Shown: in pieces, positions 25,914 to 34,986 of the stretch
Numbering within the stretch: position 1 is the stretch's first letter
Layout of the letters: each line of letters begins with the position of its first letter
Assembly (NCBI GenBank): GCA_046542845.1
Contig: JBKHAN010000009.1
Coordinates: 7,809 to 71,808 of the forward strand
DNA from: SKKC01 sp046542845
Lineage (GTDB): Bacteria; Spirochaetota; Spirochaetia; DSM-27196; SKKC01
DNA: 64,000 nt
Direction: 5' to 3'
The notes under the pieces: generated by a model
The model's database searches: none
Told to the model about the DNA's origin: nothing
What the model saw: only the letters and a program-made list of their open reading frames with translations
Translations under genes and position numbers: made by a program

Positions 25914-25997
25914 ACCGGCAAATGTACGCCGGGCGGTACACGCACGGCAACCAGGCTCGGTAGGCGATAGAGTCCGGTTTTCAGTACGTTCATATAC

Positions 25998-27326
25998 ATG
26001 CAACGATTCATTCTGCTTATCGGTCTGCCGTTTCTGATGGTAATTTCCTGCACCAGTACACGGTCTTTCGGCCCGTTTCCACCGTCGTCCACGCCGGCGG
26101 AGGTCGGCGACGTCCTCTTCGTGGGCGAGGACGGCAATATTCACACCGTCGATTCCCGCACAGGAGACAGTGTCCAGCTGACGACCCTGAGCGAACGGTA
26201 CGGAGGAACGCCGCACACGTACGACCAGCCGCACTGGTCACCGGACGGCCAACGGATAAGCTATGTGGCGACTCATCGGTCCGGCGATCGCGAACGGACG
26301 TACTATCTGTACGTACACGATTTAAGGGAGGGACGGGTCCTCACGCGTGAGATCGACGGTTCAAACCCTCCCGCGTATACGCAATGGGCGCCTGACAGCC
26401 GTCGGCTGTCCTTTCTGCGAAGCAGTGATGAGACCGGACTTCTGGAAATCGTCATCTGGGATGTTGAGACCGACGAGCAGATCGAAGTCCTCGACGACCG
26501 TCCGTTGTTCTGGGACTGGGGACCGACGGGCGGATTTCTCGTCGCGCACGGTGGCACATCTTCCATACGCGGCGGACAGGGACGCGTATCGGTCGTGCGC
26601 TTCGAGGCCGACGAGCCGCCGGCAGTCGAGGAACTGGACCTGGAAGCGGGCTATTTTCAGGTACCCGTCGTAGCTCCGTCGGGCGATGCGTTCGCCATAA
26701 ACGTATTCAACGAAGAATTCGGCACAGCTTTAGGGATACACGACATAGAAACGGGTGAGATTCAATTACGGGGAGCGCTGTTCAGTGCCGGTGCCTTCGG
26801 ATGGTCCCCGGACGGGGAGCGGATCGCATACATTACCGGCCTTCGGCGCCCTACCGGAGAGATAACCGGAAACCTTCGCATTGCCGAGCGGGAAAGCGGC
26901 GACAGACTCGTCTCGTCAGACGGGATCCTTCCGCCGGAGCAGTCCCTCGTCCAGGCCCCTTCGCTCGGTGGCGTGAACGCGTTCTACTGGAGCCCGGACG
27001 GGTCCATGATCGCCTTCTATCGAAGCGAACGCACTGAAGATGATAACGGCACGCTTGAACTGCGGGTGCGCCTTGGCTTCATAGACACAGTAAGCGGTCG
27101 GGCATTCGAACTGCCATCGCAGCGACCGACGGCCAGCCTCAGCGGAACGGTCATTCCCTACTTCGATCAATACAAGCGCTCCGGACACCTGTTCAGTCGT
27201 GAGGGCGGCAGCTTTCTCATGAATGTTCGAACCGAAGACGGCCGGCCGGGCATTTATCTTGTGGACACCGGTGATCTCTCATCGCGACTGATTGCGCACG
27301 GGCACATGCCGGTGTATCGTCCGTGA
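25998..27326 (+). CDS. TolB-like beta-propeller lipoprotein
   Basis: 442 residues. The signal peptide ends in lipobox VISC (Cys about residue 18). Repeated WSPDGQRISYV, WAPDSRRLSFL, WSPDGERIAYI and WSPDGSMIAFY strands mark PD40-type TolB propeller blades. The protein probably sits in the periplasm or on the outer membrane as a binding scaffold. Its stop overlaps a possible GTG start of the following decarboxylase gene. Confidence 0.85.
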   Translation: MQRFILLIGLPFLMVISCTSTRSFGPFPPSSTPAEVGDVLFVGEDGNIHTVDSRTGDSVQLTTLSERYGGTPHTYDQPHWSPDGQRISYVATHRSGDRERTYYLYVHDLREGRVLTREIDGSNPPAYTQWAPDSRRLSFLRSSDETGLLEIVIWDVETDEQIEVLDDRPLFWDWGPTGGFLVAHGGTSSIRGGQGRVSVVRFEADEPPAVEELDLEAGYFQVPVVAPSGDAFAINVFNEEFGTALGIHDIETGEIQLRGALFSAGAFGWSPDGERIAYITGLRRPTGEITGNLRIAERESGDRLVSSDGILPPEQSLVQAPSLGGVNAFYWSPDGSMIAFYRSERTEDDNGTLELRVRLGFIDTVSGRAFELPSQRPTASLSGTVIPYFDQYKRSGHLFSREGGSFLMNVRTEDGRPGIYLVDTGDLSSRLIAHGHMPVYRP

Positions 27327-27331
27327 GTTTC

Positions 27332-28570
27332 ATGACCCTGATTGCCGACCGAAACAATTTGACGATACACTCCGATCTTGTGAACACCATGAACGAAACC
27401 TACTATTTCCCCCTGGATCGATTCATTCAGCAGGACCGCATGGCGCGAATAAAAGCCTTTGCACAGGACAGGGAGACGCCCTTTCTTGTCATGGATCTCG
27501 ACCTTATTCGGGAGCGCTATGAGCTGTTTCAGAAAGCCATGCCGTTCGCCCGTGTCTACTTCGCGGTGAAGGCGAACCCTATGGACGAAGTCATTGAGCT
27601 CCTCAGGGATCTCGGCAGCAACTTCGATGTGGCAACTCGCTACGAGCTCGACCAGCTCCTCCGACTGGGCGTCGAGCCTGAGCGAATGAGTTACGGCAAC
27701 ACCATAAAAAAACGGGCGGACATCGCGTATTTCTATAAGCACGGTGTGCGACTGTTCTGCAGTGACAGTTTCGAAGACACACAGAACATCGCCGACAACG
27801 CCCCGGGATCGAAGGTCTTTTTTCGTCTTATCACTGAAGGCACCGGGAGCGACTGGCCCCTTTCCCGGAAGTTCGGGGCTCACTCAGACGTTCTGTTCAA
27901 CCTCGCGCTCCGTGCCCGCGACCTTGGCCTCGTTCCCTGGGGCTTGAGCTTCCATGTCGGAAGTCAGCAGCGCGATATCGGTCAGTACGACGACGGGATC
28001 TCCCGCGCGCGCTACCTGTTTACCTGCCTCCGCGACGAAGGTATAGAGCTCAAAATGATCAACATCGGCGGCGGGTTCCCGGCAAACTACGTCGATCCGA
28101 CGCTGCCCATGGAGACCTACGCAAGCGAGATCAAGCGCTTCCTGCACGAAGACTTTGGAGAAGAGCTGCCGGAGGTGCTCATTGAACCGGGGCGCGGCAT
28201 GACCGCCGACGCCGGCGTTCTCGTCTCCGAAATCGTTCTGGTTTCCAAGAAGGCCAAGAACGGCTTGTACAGGTGGGTCTTTCTCGATGTCGGGATGTTT
28301 GGCGGGCTTATCGAGACCTTCAATGAAGCGATTCGGTATCCGATCTATTTTGATAAGACGGGCAAGTCCGAGGAAATTATCCTCGCCGGTCCGACGTGCG
28401 ACAGCATGGACATCATGTATCAGAACTTCCGCTACCGCATGCCTCACACCTGCGGCATCGGAGACCGCGCCTACATCCTCTCCACCGGTGCGTACACGCA
28501 GAGCTACAGCTCGGTCAACTTCAACGGGTTCCCGCCGCTTAAAGCCTATGTGCTTCCCACGACGCAATGA
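27332..28570 (+). CDS. Ornithine/diaminopimelate decarboxylase-family PLP enzyme
   Basis: About 412 residues from the ATG at 27332 (a GTG at 27323 also possible). The PLP lysine is in YFAVKANP (about residue 77), the phosphate-binding glycine run is NIGGGFP, and EPGRGM and GPTCDSMD match group IV decarboxylases. The Cys-Asp of the latter supplies the active-site residue from the partner subunit. GPTCDSMD and the overall length fit ornithine or lysine/ornithine decarboxylase better than DAP decarboxylase, so it likely makes putrescine or cadaverine. Confidence 0.85.
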   Translation: MTLIADRNNLTIHSDLVNTMNETYYFPLDRFIQQDRMARIKAFAQDRETPFLVMDLDLIRERYELFQKAMPFARVYFAVKANPMDEVIELLRDLGSNFDVATRYELDQLLRLGVEPERMSYGNTIKKRADIAYFYKHGVRLFCSDSFEDTQNIADNAPGSKVFFRLITEGTGSDWPLSRKFGAHSDVLFNLALRARDLGLVPWGLSFHVGSQQRDIGQYDDGISRARYLFTCLRDEGIELKMINIGGGFPANYVDPTLPMETYASEIKRFLHEDFGEELPEVLIEPGRGMTADAGVLVSEIVLVSKKAKNGLYRWVFLDVGMFGGLIETFNEAIRYPIYFDKTGKSEEIILAGPTCDSMDIMYQNFRYRMPHTCGIGDRAYILSTGAYTQSYSSVNFNGFPPLKAYVLPTTQ

Positions 28571-29202
28571 AGCACAAACCCGACCACTACACCGAGAGAG
28601 CGCGCAAAGAGGGGTTCCCGGCGAGGAGCGTCTACAAGTTCGATGAACTTCAACATCGATTCAGCCTTGTCCGCCGCGGCGACGCAGTACTCGATATTGG
28701 AGCGTCGCCGGGAAGCTGGACGCTGCGACTTCTCGAGATCGTCGGAAAGGGGGGAGTGGTCGTTGCACTCGACCGCAAAGAACTGCCGGAGCTCTCGCGC
28801 GCCGGGAAAACCGCCGTATGCCTGCAGATGGACATAACCAATCCGGAAGAGCACGGAGTTCTCAACCGCTTCGCTCCGTTCGACGCTATTGTCAGCGACG
28901 CGGCTCCGAACACAAGCGGACACCGTACCCTCGACACCGCCAGATCGGCCGTTATCGTCGAATCATCGCTCGCGCTTACCGCACGCCTGCTGAAAAGCGG
29001 CGGTAACGCGGCGTTCAAGCTCTTTCAGGGCGGGGACGAGCAAAGCATCCTTTCGACGGCGAGAACGATGTTCGACAAAGCCCGCATCGTCAAACCAAAA
29101 GCCTGCCGCGACGAGAGTTTCGAGGTTTTTCTCGTGTGCACCGGGAAGAAGGCGGGCCTTGACGGCAGCGAAGCACCGTCTGAGGCGATGCACGAGGCAT
29201 AG
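28567..29202 (+). CDS. rlmE: RlmE/FtsJ-type rRNA 2'-O-methyltransferase
   Basis: 211 residues, overlapping the decarboxylase stop by 4 bases. The SAM site is DIGASPGSWT; catalytic tetrad K-D-K-E is visible as Lys in ARSVYKFDE, Asp in SDAAPNTSG, Lys in AAFKLFQG and Glu in SFEVFLV. E. coli RlmE methylates U2552 in 23S rRNA. The C-terminal tail is slightly longer than usual and low in conservation. Confidence 0.88.
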   Translation: MKHKPDHYTERARKEGFPARSVYKFDELQHRFSLVRRGDAVLDIGASPGSWTLRLLEIVGKGGVVVALDRKELPELSRAGKTAVCLQMDITNPEEHGVLNRFAPFDAIVSDAAPNTSGHRTLDTARSAVIVESSLALTARLLKSGGNAAFKLFQGGDEQSILSTARTMFDKARIVKPKACRDESFEVFLVCTGKKAGLDGSEAPSEAMHEA

Positions 29203-29262
29203 AAACAGCACACACATCGCCTTTGCTTCACGCCCGCTACGTATAGCGATACTATTGAAGGC

Positions 29263-31875
29263 ATGAGCGATAACGACTCCGCGTTCACAAAACCGGCGGC
29301 TGATGTACTCGAAGCGCTTCACGTCGACCCGGAGCATGGTCTGTCGACAGAGGAAGCGCATACCCGCCGGGAACAGTTCGGCCTTAATCGCATCGAAACC
29401 GGCGCGCGCAGCGGGACCTGGGAGATCCTCCTGAACCAGCTCAAAAGCGTGGTTATCATGCTCCTCATAGCCGCAGGCGCACTCGCTGCTGTTATGGGCG
29501 AAATCCCCGAACTCATTGCCGTGATCCTCGTGGTCGTCGTGAACACCTCGCTCGGATTCTTCACTGAGCTGAAAGCGGTGCGCACGATGGACGCGCTGCG
29601 CGAACTGGGGCAGTCGCGCGCACGAGTGCTCAGGGACGGTACTGAACAGGACATCAACGCTACGGAGGTCGTCCCCGGAGACATTCTGATGCTCGACGTC
29701 GGCGATTTTCTCTCCGCCGATGCACGTGTTCTCAGCACCGAGCGACTGAGCGTAGACGAATCATCGCTCACCGGCGAGTCCGTCCCGGTCAGCAAAGCTC
29801 CCGATGCCGTCGACGATCCTGAGACCCCGCTCGCTGAACGAAGCTCTATGGTCTACAAAGGAACTACGGTCACAGACGGATACGCCCACGCGGTTGTTAC
29901 CGCAACCGGTATGCACACCGAGCTCGGATCGATTGCGTCAAAAACCCGTGACGCGGACGCCGGGGTTGCACCGCTGCAAAAACGGATGAATGAACTCGGA
30001 AACCGGCTCGCGTGGATCACGATCCTTCTGGCGCTTGCGGTCGCGGGTCTCGGTCTGTGGTCGGGCAAAGACATCCGGGAAGTCGTAGAGACCAGCATCG
30101 CTCTTGGCGTGGCTGCCATTCCCGAAGGGCTCCCCATCGTTGCGACCATTGCGCTCGCCCACGGAATGTGGCTTATGGCGCAGCACAAGGTTGTCATGAA
30201 CCGGCTCACCGCCGTCGAAACCCTCGGTTCCACCAGGATCATTTTCACCGACAAGACCGGCACGCTGACGCAAAACAGCATGGAGGTACGTCGGGTCGTA
30301 ACACGGGATGGACAGGAGCACGAGCTCACGGAGGACGCGACGCTTCCGGATACGGCACAGACAGTGGTTGAACTGGGCGTCCTCTGTAACAACGCCGACC
30401 TCGACGACGGCACCGGTGACCCCATGGAGTCTGCGCTTCTGCGAGCGGGACAGCAGCTATCAAAGTCGCGCGACGAACTGATAGAGGCCCAGCCCGAAGA
30501 GCGCGAGGTGGACTTTGATCGGGAGACGATGATGATGGCTACCGTACACCGGCAGTCGGACGGGCAGTTTCGCTACGCGATTAAAGGGGCTCCTGAGGCC
30601 GTGCTTCATGCGTGTAACGATATTGACAACGTCGATTCGTGGACAGACCGCGCGAATGACCTCGCCGGCCAGGGACTGAGGGTACTCGGGTTCGCTGAGA
30701 AACACGGTGGCTCGGCGGACGAGGAACCCTACGAGGGACTGAGCTTTCGCGGTTTCGTCGGTATGGAGGACCCGGTGCGCGAGGATGTCAAGGAGCCGCT
30801 GTCCATCTGCCGCGATGCGGGAATCAGGGTCATTATGGTCACCGGGGACCAGCCTGCGACCGCTCGCGCGATCGCGCGCGAACTCAACCTCCTGCAGGAT
30901 GCCGACGGCAATGAACTCGAGGTTCATACGGGCCGGGATATACAGAATGCATCGCGCGAGGAACTTGAGCAGATGGTTCGTCGAACGGCGGTATTCGCGA
31001 GGGTGTCCCCGGAGCAGAAACTCGATCTGGTCGGCCTCTTCCAGGATAGTGCGGAGACGGTAGCGATGACCGGCGATGGTGTAAACGACTCGCCGGCGCT
31101 CAAACAGGCGGATATCGGCATTGCCATGGGGAAACGGGGAACAGACGCAGCACGGGAAGCGGCGGAAATGATCCTGGGCGACGACGCGTTCAGTTCGATC
31201 GTACGCGCGGTTCGCCGGGGCAGGGTCATCTACAGTAACATTCGCAAATCGATCATGTTCATGCTCTGTACCAACGTATCGGAGATTTTTGCGGTCGGCG
31301 TCGGAGCAGTCAGTTTTCTCGGTATTCCGTTGACTGCGATGCAGATTCTTTTTCTGAACATGCTCACGGACGTTTTTCCAGCACTGGCGCTTGGAATAGG
31401 CAAAGGAACCCGGAGTGTAATGGACGCTCCTCCGAGACCTCCGGATGAACCGGTCCTGACCCGAACGCATTGGCTTACCATAGGGGCCTGGGCGTTTATC
31501 GTTGGATCGGTCGTGCTCGCAACCACCTGGGTCGCCTCCGGACCGATGGGTCTCGACGCAGAGGCATCGACGACGCTGTCGTTTCTTACCCTTGGATTCG
31601 CGAAACTCTGGTTTGTGTTCAATCTTCGAGACCGGAAAACGACCCTGTGGAGCAACACGGTCGTCAGAAACCCGTGGGTCTGGGCTGCCGTCGTCTTCTG
31701 CGCCGCTCTGCTCGTCGCCGCGGTTTATATACCGCTTGTCTCCGACGTACTCCCGGCAGCGCAACCCACGACACAGGGTTGGATACTCGTCCTCGGCATG
31801 AGTGCGATTCCCTTCGTTATCGGTCAGATATGGATCGAGGTCCGTTCTCTGTCTGTCGGCAGACGGTCGGCATGA
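29263..31875 (+). CDS. P2A-type cation-transporting ATPase, calcium pump-like
   Basis: 870 residues. Phosphorylation motif DKTGTLT (Asp330), actuator TGES, hinge TGDGVND and the N-domain KGAPEAVL are intact. Ion-site residues resemble calcium pumps: PEGLP in helix 4 (Glu288), NVSEI in helix 5, and NMLTD in helix 6. This points to calcium (possibly manganese) export, although sodium pumps share much of this. It starts at an ATG with a weak GAAGG site and ends in a stem-loop. Confidence 0.9.
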   Translation: MSDNDSAFTKPAADVLEALHVDPEHGLSTEEAHTRREQFGLNRIETGARSGTWEILLNQLKSVVIMLLIAAGALAAVMGEIPELIAVILVVVVNTSLGFFTELKAVRTMDALRELGQSRARVLRDGTEQDINATEVVPGDILMLDVGDFLSADARVLSTERLSVDESSLTGESVPVSKAPDAVDDPETPLAERSSMVYKGTTVTDGYAHAVVTATGMHTELGSIASKTRDADAGVAPLQKRMNELGNRLAWITILLALAVAGLGLWSGKDIREVVETSIALGVAAIPEGLPIVATIALAHGMWLMAQHKVVMNRLTAVETLGSTRIIFTDKTGTLTQNSMEVRRVVTRDGQEHELTEDATLPDTAQTVVELGVLCNNADLDDGTGDPMESALLRAGQQLSKSRDELIEAQPEEREVDFDRETMMMATVHRQSDGQFRYAIKGAPEAVLHACNDIDNVDSWTDRANDLAGQGLRVLGFAEKHGGSADEEPYEGLSFRGFVGMEDPVREDVKEPLSICRDAGIRVIMVTGDQPATARAIARELNLLQDADGNELEVHTGRDIQNASREELEQMVRRTAVFARVSPEQKLDLVGLFQDSAETVAMTGDGVNDSPALKQADIGIAMGKRGTDAAREAAEMILGDDAFSSIVRAVRRGRVIYSNIRKSIMFMLCTNVSEIFAVGVGAVSFLGIPLTAMQILFLNMLTDVFPALALGIGKGTRSVMDAPPRPPDEPVLTRTHWLTIGAWAFIVGSVVLATTWVASGPMGLDAEASTTLSFLTLGFAKLWFVFNLRDRKTTLWSNTVVRNPWVWAAVVFCAALLVAAVYIPLVSDVLPAAQPTTQGWILVLGMSAIPFVIGQIWIEVRSLSVGRRSA

Positions 31876-31886
31876 TTATGCCGACC
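31865..31886. terminator. Perfect stem-loop spanning the ATPase stop codon
   Basis: GGTCGGCAT (31865-31873) pairs with ATGCCGACC (31878-31886) across a GATT loop: nine perfect pairs. The TGA stop of the ATPase lies at the stem/loop border. It sits between convergent genes. No T tract follows on either strand. Confidence 0.5.
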
Positions 31887-31899
31887 AACAAATCGTAGA

Positions 31900-32970
31900 T
31901 CAGCTCTGACGACGCTCAAGGTGGTCGAGTATGCTTCGAAGCGCGTCGGCTGACATCCCCGCAGGAAGCCCGGCAAATTCAGCCTTCGCACGATCGAGGT
32001 AGACACCCGCCTGCTGCGTCGCAGCATCAACACCGCCCCGCACTCGCACGTCCGCGAGTATGGTCTGCACGATCTGCCGCCTTGAGCGTTTCGGCGCCGA
32101 CTCCACCGAGCGGTGCCAGGCAGCGAGCTCGGTTGGGCCCGCTGCCGCCTCAATGAGTGGCAGCGTAACCGTCCCGGCGAGCAGGTCGCCCCCGACCGGT
32201 TTCCCCGTTACACTCGGGTCGCCGGATACGTCAAGAACATCGTCCTGTATCTGAAATGCGGTCCCCAGACAGTAGCCGATCCGTCTCAGGCGCTGAAGGA
32301 GCTGCTCGGAGGCACCGTGTTCACTCGCACCGAGGACCAGCGAGAGCATAAACAGAGCGGTGGTTTTCCCGAAAATTCTCCGCATGTATTCCCGACGCGT
32401 CAGCGCCGGTGCTTCGGCGTTCCGGAGCTCCGACTCGCACATCCGGGATACACCACGGGCCAGAATCCGGGCCTGACGTGGTGACGCGTGATCGGCGAAC
32501 AGTTCAAAGGTCAGACTGAACAGGAAATCTCCCATGAGCACCGCATCATGAACTCCGTACTGTTTATGAAGTGCGATCCGCCCCCGGCGGTGCGATGCCT
32601 GATCGAGTATATCGTCGTGGATAAGCGTTGCCGCGTGCAGCAGCTCTACTCCGGCGGCCAGCCGTATTGCACTGTCTGGTGTTTCCTTCTGCTCGTCCTC
32701 TATCCCACCGTTCACTGCCGCGGCCATGCGTGCCCCGATGACGACCAGAGCCGGGCGCAAACGTTTACCGCCACCACGGACGAAGCCCTGCAGTCCCTCA
32801 CGAATGCGGAATGACTGACGGTCGAGTTTGCGTCCGATTTCGAGGTCCGTGCGATTGAGATCGTACTGCAGTAACGGAAACTGCCCCCAGAATGTACCAG
32901 GGGCAGCGTGATATGACGAGATTACGGGCGAGGTTCGCCGGTGTACAGATACGTCCGTTTGGCTATCCAT
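31900..32970 (-). CDS. Trans polyprenyl diphosphate synthase
   Basis: About 356 residues from an ATG at 32970 inside the end of the NDH-2 gene (overlap about 49 bases); no in-frame start occurs downstream of that stop, so overlap is required. The Asp-rich motifs are HDDILD (first) and QDDVLD (second), with GGKRLRPAL upstream. It condenses isopentenyl units to the long-chain side tail of a quinone or to a C40-50 precursor. Coupling to NADH:quinone oxidoreductase supports menaquinone side-chain synthesis. Confidence 0.9.
   Translation of the reverse strand: MDSQTDVSVHRRTSPVISSYHAAPGTFWGQFPLLQYDLNRTDLEIGRKLDRQSFRIREGLQGFVRGGGKRLRPALVVIGARMAAAVNGGIEDEQKETPDSAIRLAAGVELLHAATLIHDDILDQASHRRGRIALHKQYGVHDAVLMGDFLFSLTFELFADHASPRQARILARGVSRMCESELRNAEAPALTRREYMRRIFGKTTALFMLSLVLGASEHGASEQLLQRLRRIGYCLGTAFQIQDDVLDVSGDPSVTGKPVGGDLLAGTVTLPLIEAAAGPTELAAWHRSVESAPKRSRRQIVQTILADVRVRGGVDAATQQAGVYLDRAKAEFAGLPAGMSADALRSILDHLERRQS
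32881..32906 (-). terminator. Stem-loop within the start of the prenyl synthase gene
   Basis: CTGCCCC (32881-32887) pairs with GGGGCAG (32900-32906) just downstream of the NDH-2 stop at 32922. It lies within the first codons of the prenyl synthase, where it could reduce read-through or stabilise the upstream message. No T tract. Confidence 0.35.
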
Positions 32971-34868
32971 GTGCTGTTCCACCAGTTTTTCAGCCACCTC
33001 ATAACATAATGGTCAAGACCCAGACCTCTTCCGGCGCCTCCCATGAGAACGAGCGCTGCAGACATGTACCAGTACAGCTCCACATTACCCCAGCCGGATA
33101 TAATGAAGAACCCTGCCATTGCGATCGAACCGGCAGCGGCGAGGAATGTAAACAGACCAAGGATCAAGCAGACACCAAAGAATACCTGCGCAATAACAGC
33201 CCCGATCTGAGCTCCGTAGGCAACAAGCGGGTGTATGCTCAGAATTGTTTCGGCGAACCACTCGTAGAGTGCGATCGGCTCACTCAGGATGGATGTCTGC
33301 CAGACACCGCTGTGTCCCATACCACCAGGCGTAGCGCTGGTGGCTGTGCTGACTTCATCTGTCAGGGACGGAAGAAAAATATTATTTGACGATGGTTGGA
33401 GTATTCCGTTCGGTCCTGGATCCAACCAGCCCGTAGAGACCTTGTACAGACCCTCGGACAACCATTTATACCCGAGCCAGACGCGAAGCGGCAGCGCCCA
33501 GTACACCGGAATCTTGTATGAGAGGTGCTCCCTGGTCATGGTTCGACCGTCTTTCACGTCGAGGAACTGTCCTCGAATGTACTCCCAGACCGCGTTCACT
33601 CCGGCAACACCAAAGAGGTAGTGCAGGTTAATGAGATGCTTTACGCCCAGCGCGAGAAAACCGCTCATACTGATACCACCGACGTGCGCCACACCGACCT
33701 TGCTGCCGAGCGACACCATATGACCATGGTAGTTGCTCTTGAACGGCTTCATGGGCTTACGCTCCATGTCGGCGATAATGTTATGCGCCGCGACGTCTGC
33801 AGTTTGAAGCGCAGTCTCGACAATCTGGGGCAATACGGTTTCGTTCTCGACGAACCAGATCATGTCGCCGACCATGAATACGTTTTCGTAATCCACGCTC
33901 TGCATGTACTCGTTGACCTTGATGCGTCCACGTTCGCCGGCGATGCACATTTCGTCTTCTTCAAAACTGCAACCGGCCATGCCATGTATGCCTTCGGGGG
34001 AAGCCTGCACCGCCCCGGCGCTCGGTGATACCGAGCCCTTGGTCAGGTTGACCTTGGAGGTGAACTCCGATCCATGCACACCGGCTGTCCAGATGAAGGT
34101 TTCGGTCTTGATGGGATCCTGCCCCTCAAGCTCAACAACACCGGGCTTTGCACCGGTGATTTTCGTGCTGAGCATAAAGTCGCAGCCATGCTTCTCGAGG
34201 TACTTCTGAGACTTCTTCTGAAGTTTCACCGGCATTGTCGGGAGAATCGCGTCCTTCATTTCGATGACGGTGATCCGGACTTCCGTCGGATCGATGTGGT
34301 ACTCCCGGGCGAGTATGTCGCGTCGCTCAAAGAGCTCTCCGGCAAGTTCGATACCCGTAAAACCACCACCTGCGATGGTGAAGTTCAGGAAGCGCATGCG
34401 CTTTTCGCGATCCGGCTCGCGTGCTGCGCGTCGGAACGCATCTTCTACGTGATCGCGGATTCGAAGCGCGTCTTCGAGACTCCAGCAGGTAAAGCAGTTT
34501 TCCTGTACCCCGGGTATGCCGAAGAACTCAGGTTGCGCACCGGCACCGATCACCAGGTAGTCGTATTTGTACTCGTAGTGGTCCGACTTGAGCTTCTTCC
34601 CCTCAAAGTCGATGCCTTCGATCTCATCGATGACGACCTTTACCTTTGTGCCGCTGAAAATCTTGAAAAAGCTCACCTTGACCGCTTCCGGTTCAACGCG
34701 GGTTGCCGCCACTTCATGTAACTCAGTCAGCAGCGTGTGATAGGGATTTTTGTCTATCAGGGTGATCTCTACGTTCGGATTCCTGCGGTATTGCTTGTTA
34801 AGCTTTTTGGCGGCTTCAACGCCACCGTAACCGCCGCCTAAGACGACGATCTTCGTTGTCGCACTCAT
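32922..34868 (-). CDS. Type II NADH dehydrogenase fused to DoxX-like membrane domain
   Basis: 648 residues. The first 430 are NDH-2: FAD site VVLGGGYGGVEAAKKL (about 8-23), GAGAQPEFFGIPG, the NADH site TIAGGGFTGIELAGEL, and a C-terminal FAD contact FMVGDM. The last roughly 190 residues hold three to four membrane helices with the DoxX/SURF4-like pattern (LRVWLGYKWLSEGLYKV, then YGAQIGAVIAQVFFG and GLFTFLAAAGSI). NDH-2 oxidises NADH and reduces quinone without pumping; the added domain probably anchors it or guides quinone. GGAGGAATGA precedes the start. Confidence 0.9.
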   Translation of the reverse strand: MSATTKIVVLGGGYGGVEAAKKLNKQYRRNPNVEITLIDKNPYHTLLTELHEVAATRVEPEAVKVSFFKIFSGTKVKVVIDEIEGIDFEGKKLKSDHYEYKYDYLVIGAGAQPEFFGIPGVQENCFTCWSLEDALRIRDHVEDAFRRAAREPDREKRMRFLNFTIAGGGFTGIELAGELFERRDILAREYHIDPTEVRITVIEMKDAILPTMPVKLQKKSQKYLEKHGCDFMLSTKITGAKPGVVELEGQDPIKTETFIWTAGVHGSEFTSKVNLTKGSVSPSAGAVQASPEGIHGMAGCSFEEDEMCIAGERGRIKVNEYMQSVDYENVFMVGDMIWFVENETVLPQIVETALQTADVAAHNIIADMERKPMKPFKSNYHGHMVSLGSKVGVAHVGGISMSGFLALGVKHLINLHYLFGVAGVNAVWEYIRGQFLDVKDGRTMTREHLSYKIPVYWALPLRVWLGYKWLSEGLYKVSTGWLDPGPNGILQPSSNNIFLPSLTDEVSTATSATPGGMGHSGVWQTSILSEPIALYEWFAETILSIHPLVAYGAQIGAVIAQVFFGVCLILGLFTFLAAAGSIAMAGFFIISGWGNVELYWYMSAALVLMGGAGRGLGLDHYVMRWLKNWWNSTWIAKRTYLYTGEPRP

Positions 34869-34914
34869 TCATTCCTCCATGAATAATAATGGAAATATGC
34901 GGAATATGATAAAC

Positions 34915-34943
34915 ACGCTACACGTTAACGTGATCACTGTAAA
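34915..34943 (-). promoter_or_regulatory. Promoter for NDH-2 with palindromic operator
   Basis: Minus strand TTTACA, 17 bases, TAGCGT. The spacer contains the perfect 12-base palindrome CACGTTAACGTG (34921-34932), a likely repressor site in the 118-bp gap between prfC and the NDH-2 gene. Confidence 0.42.
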
Positions 34944-34986
34944 GAATCAGACGCCTCACTGAGCGATAAGCTTCGCGTATTTGCCT

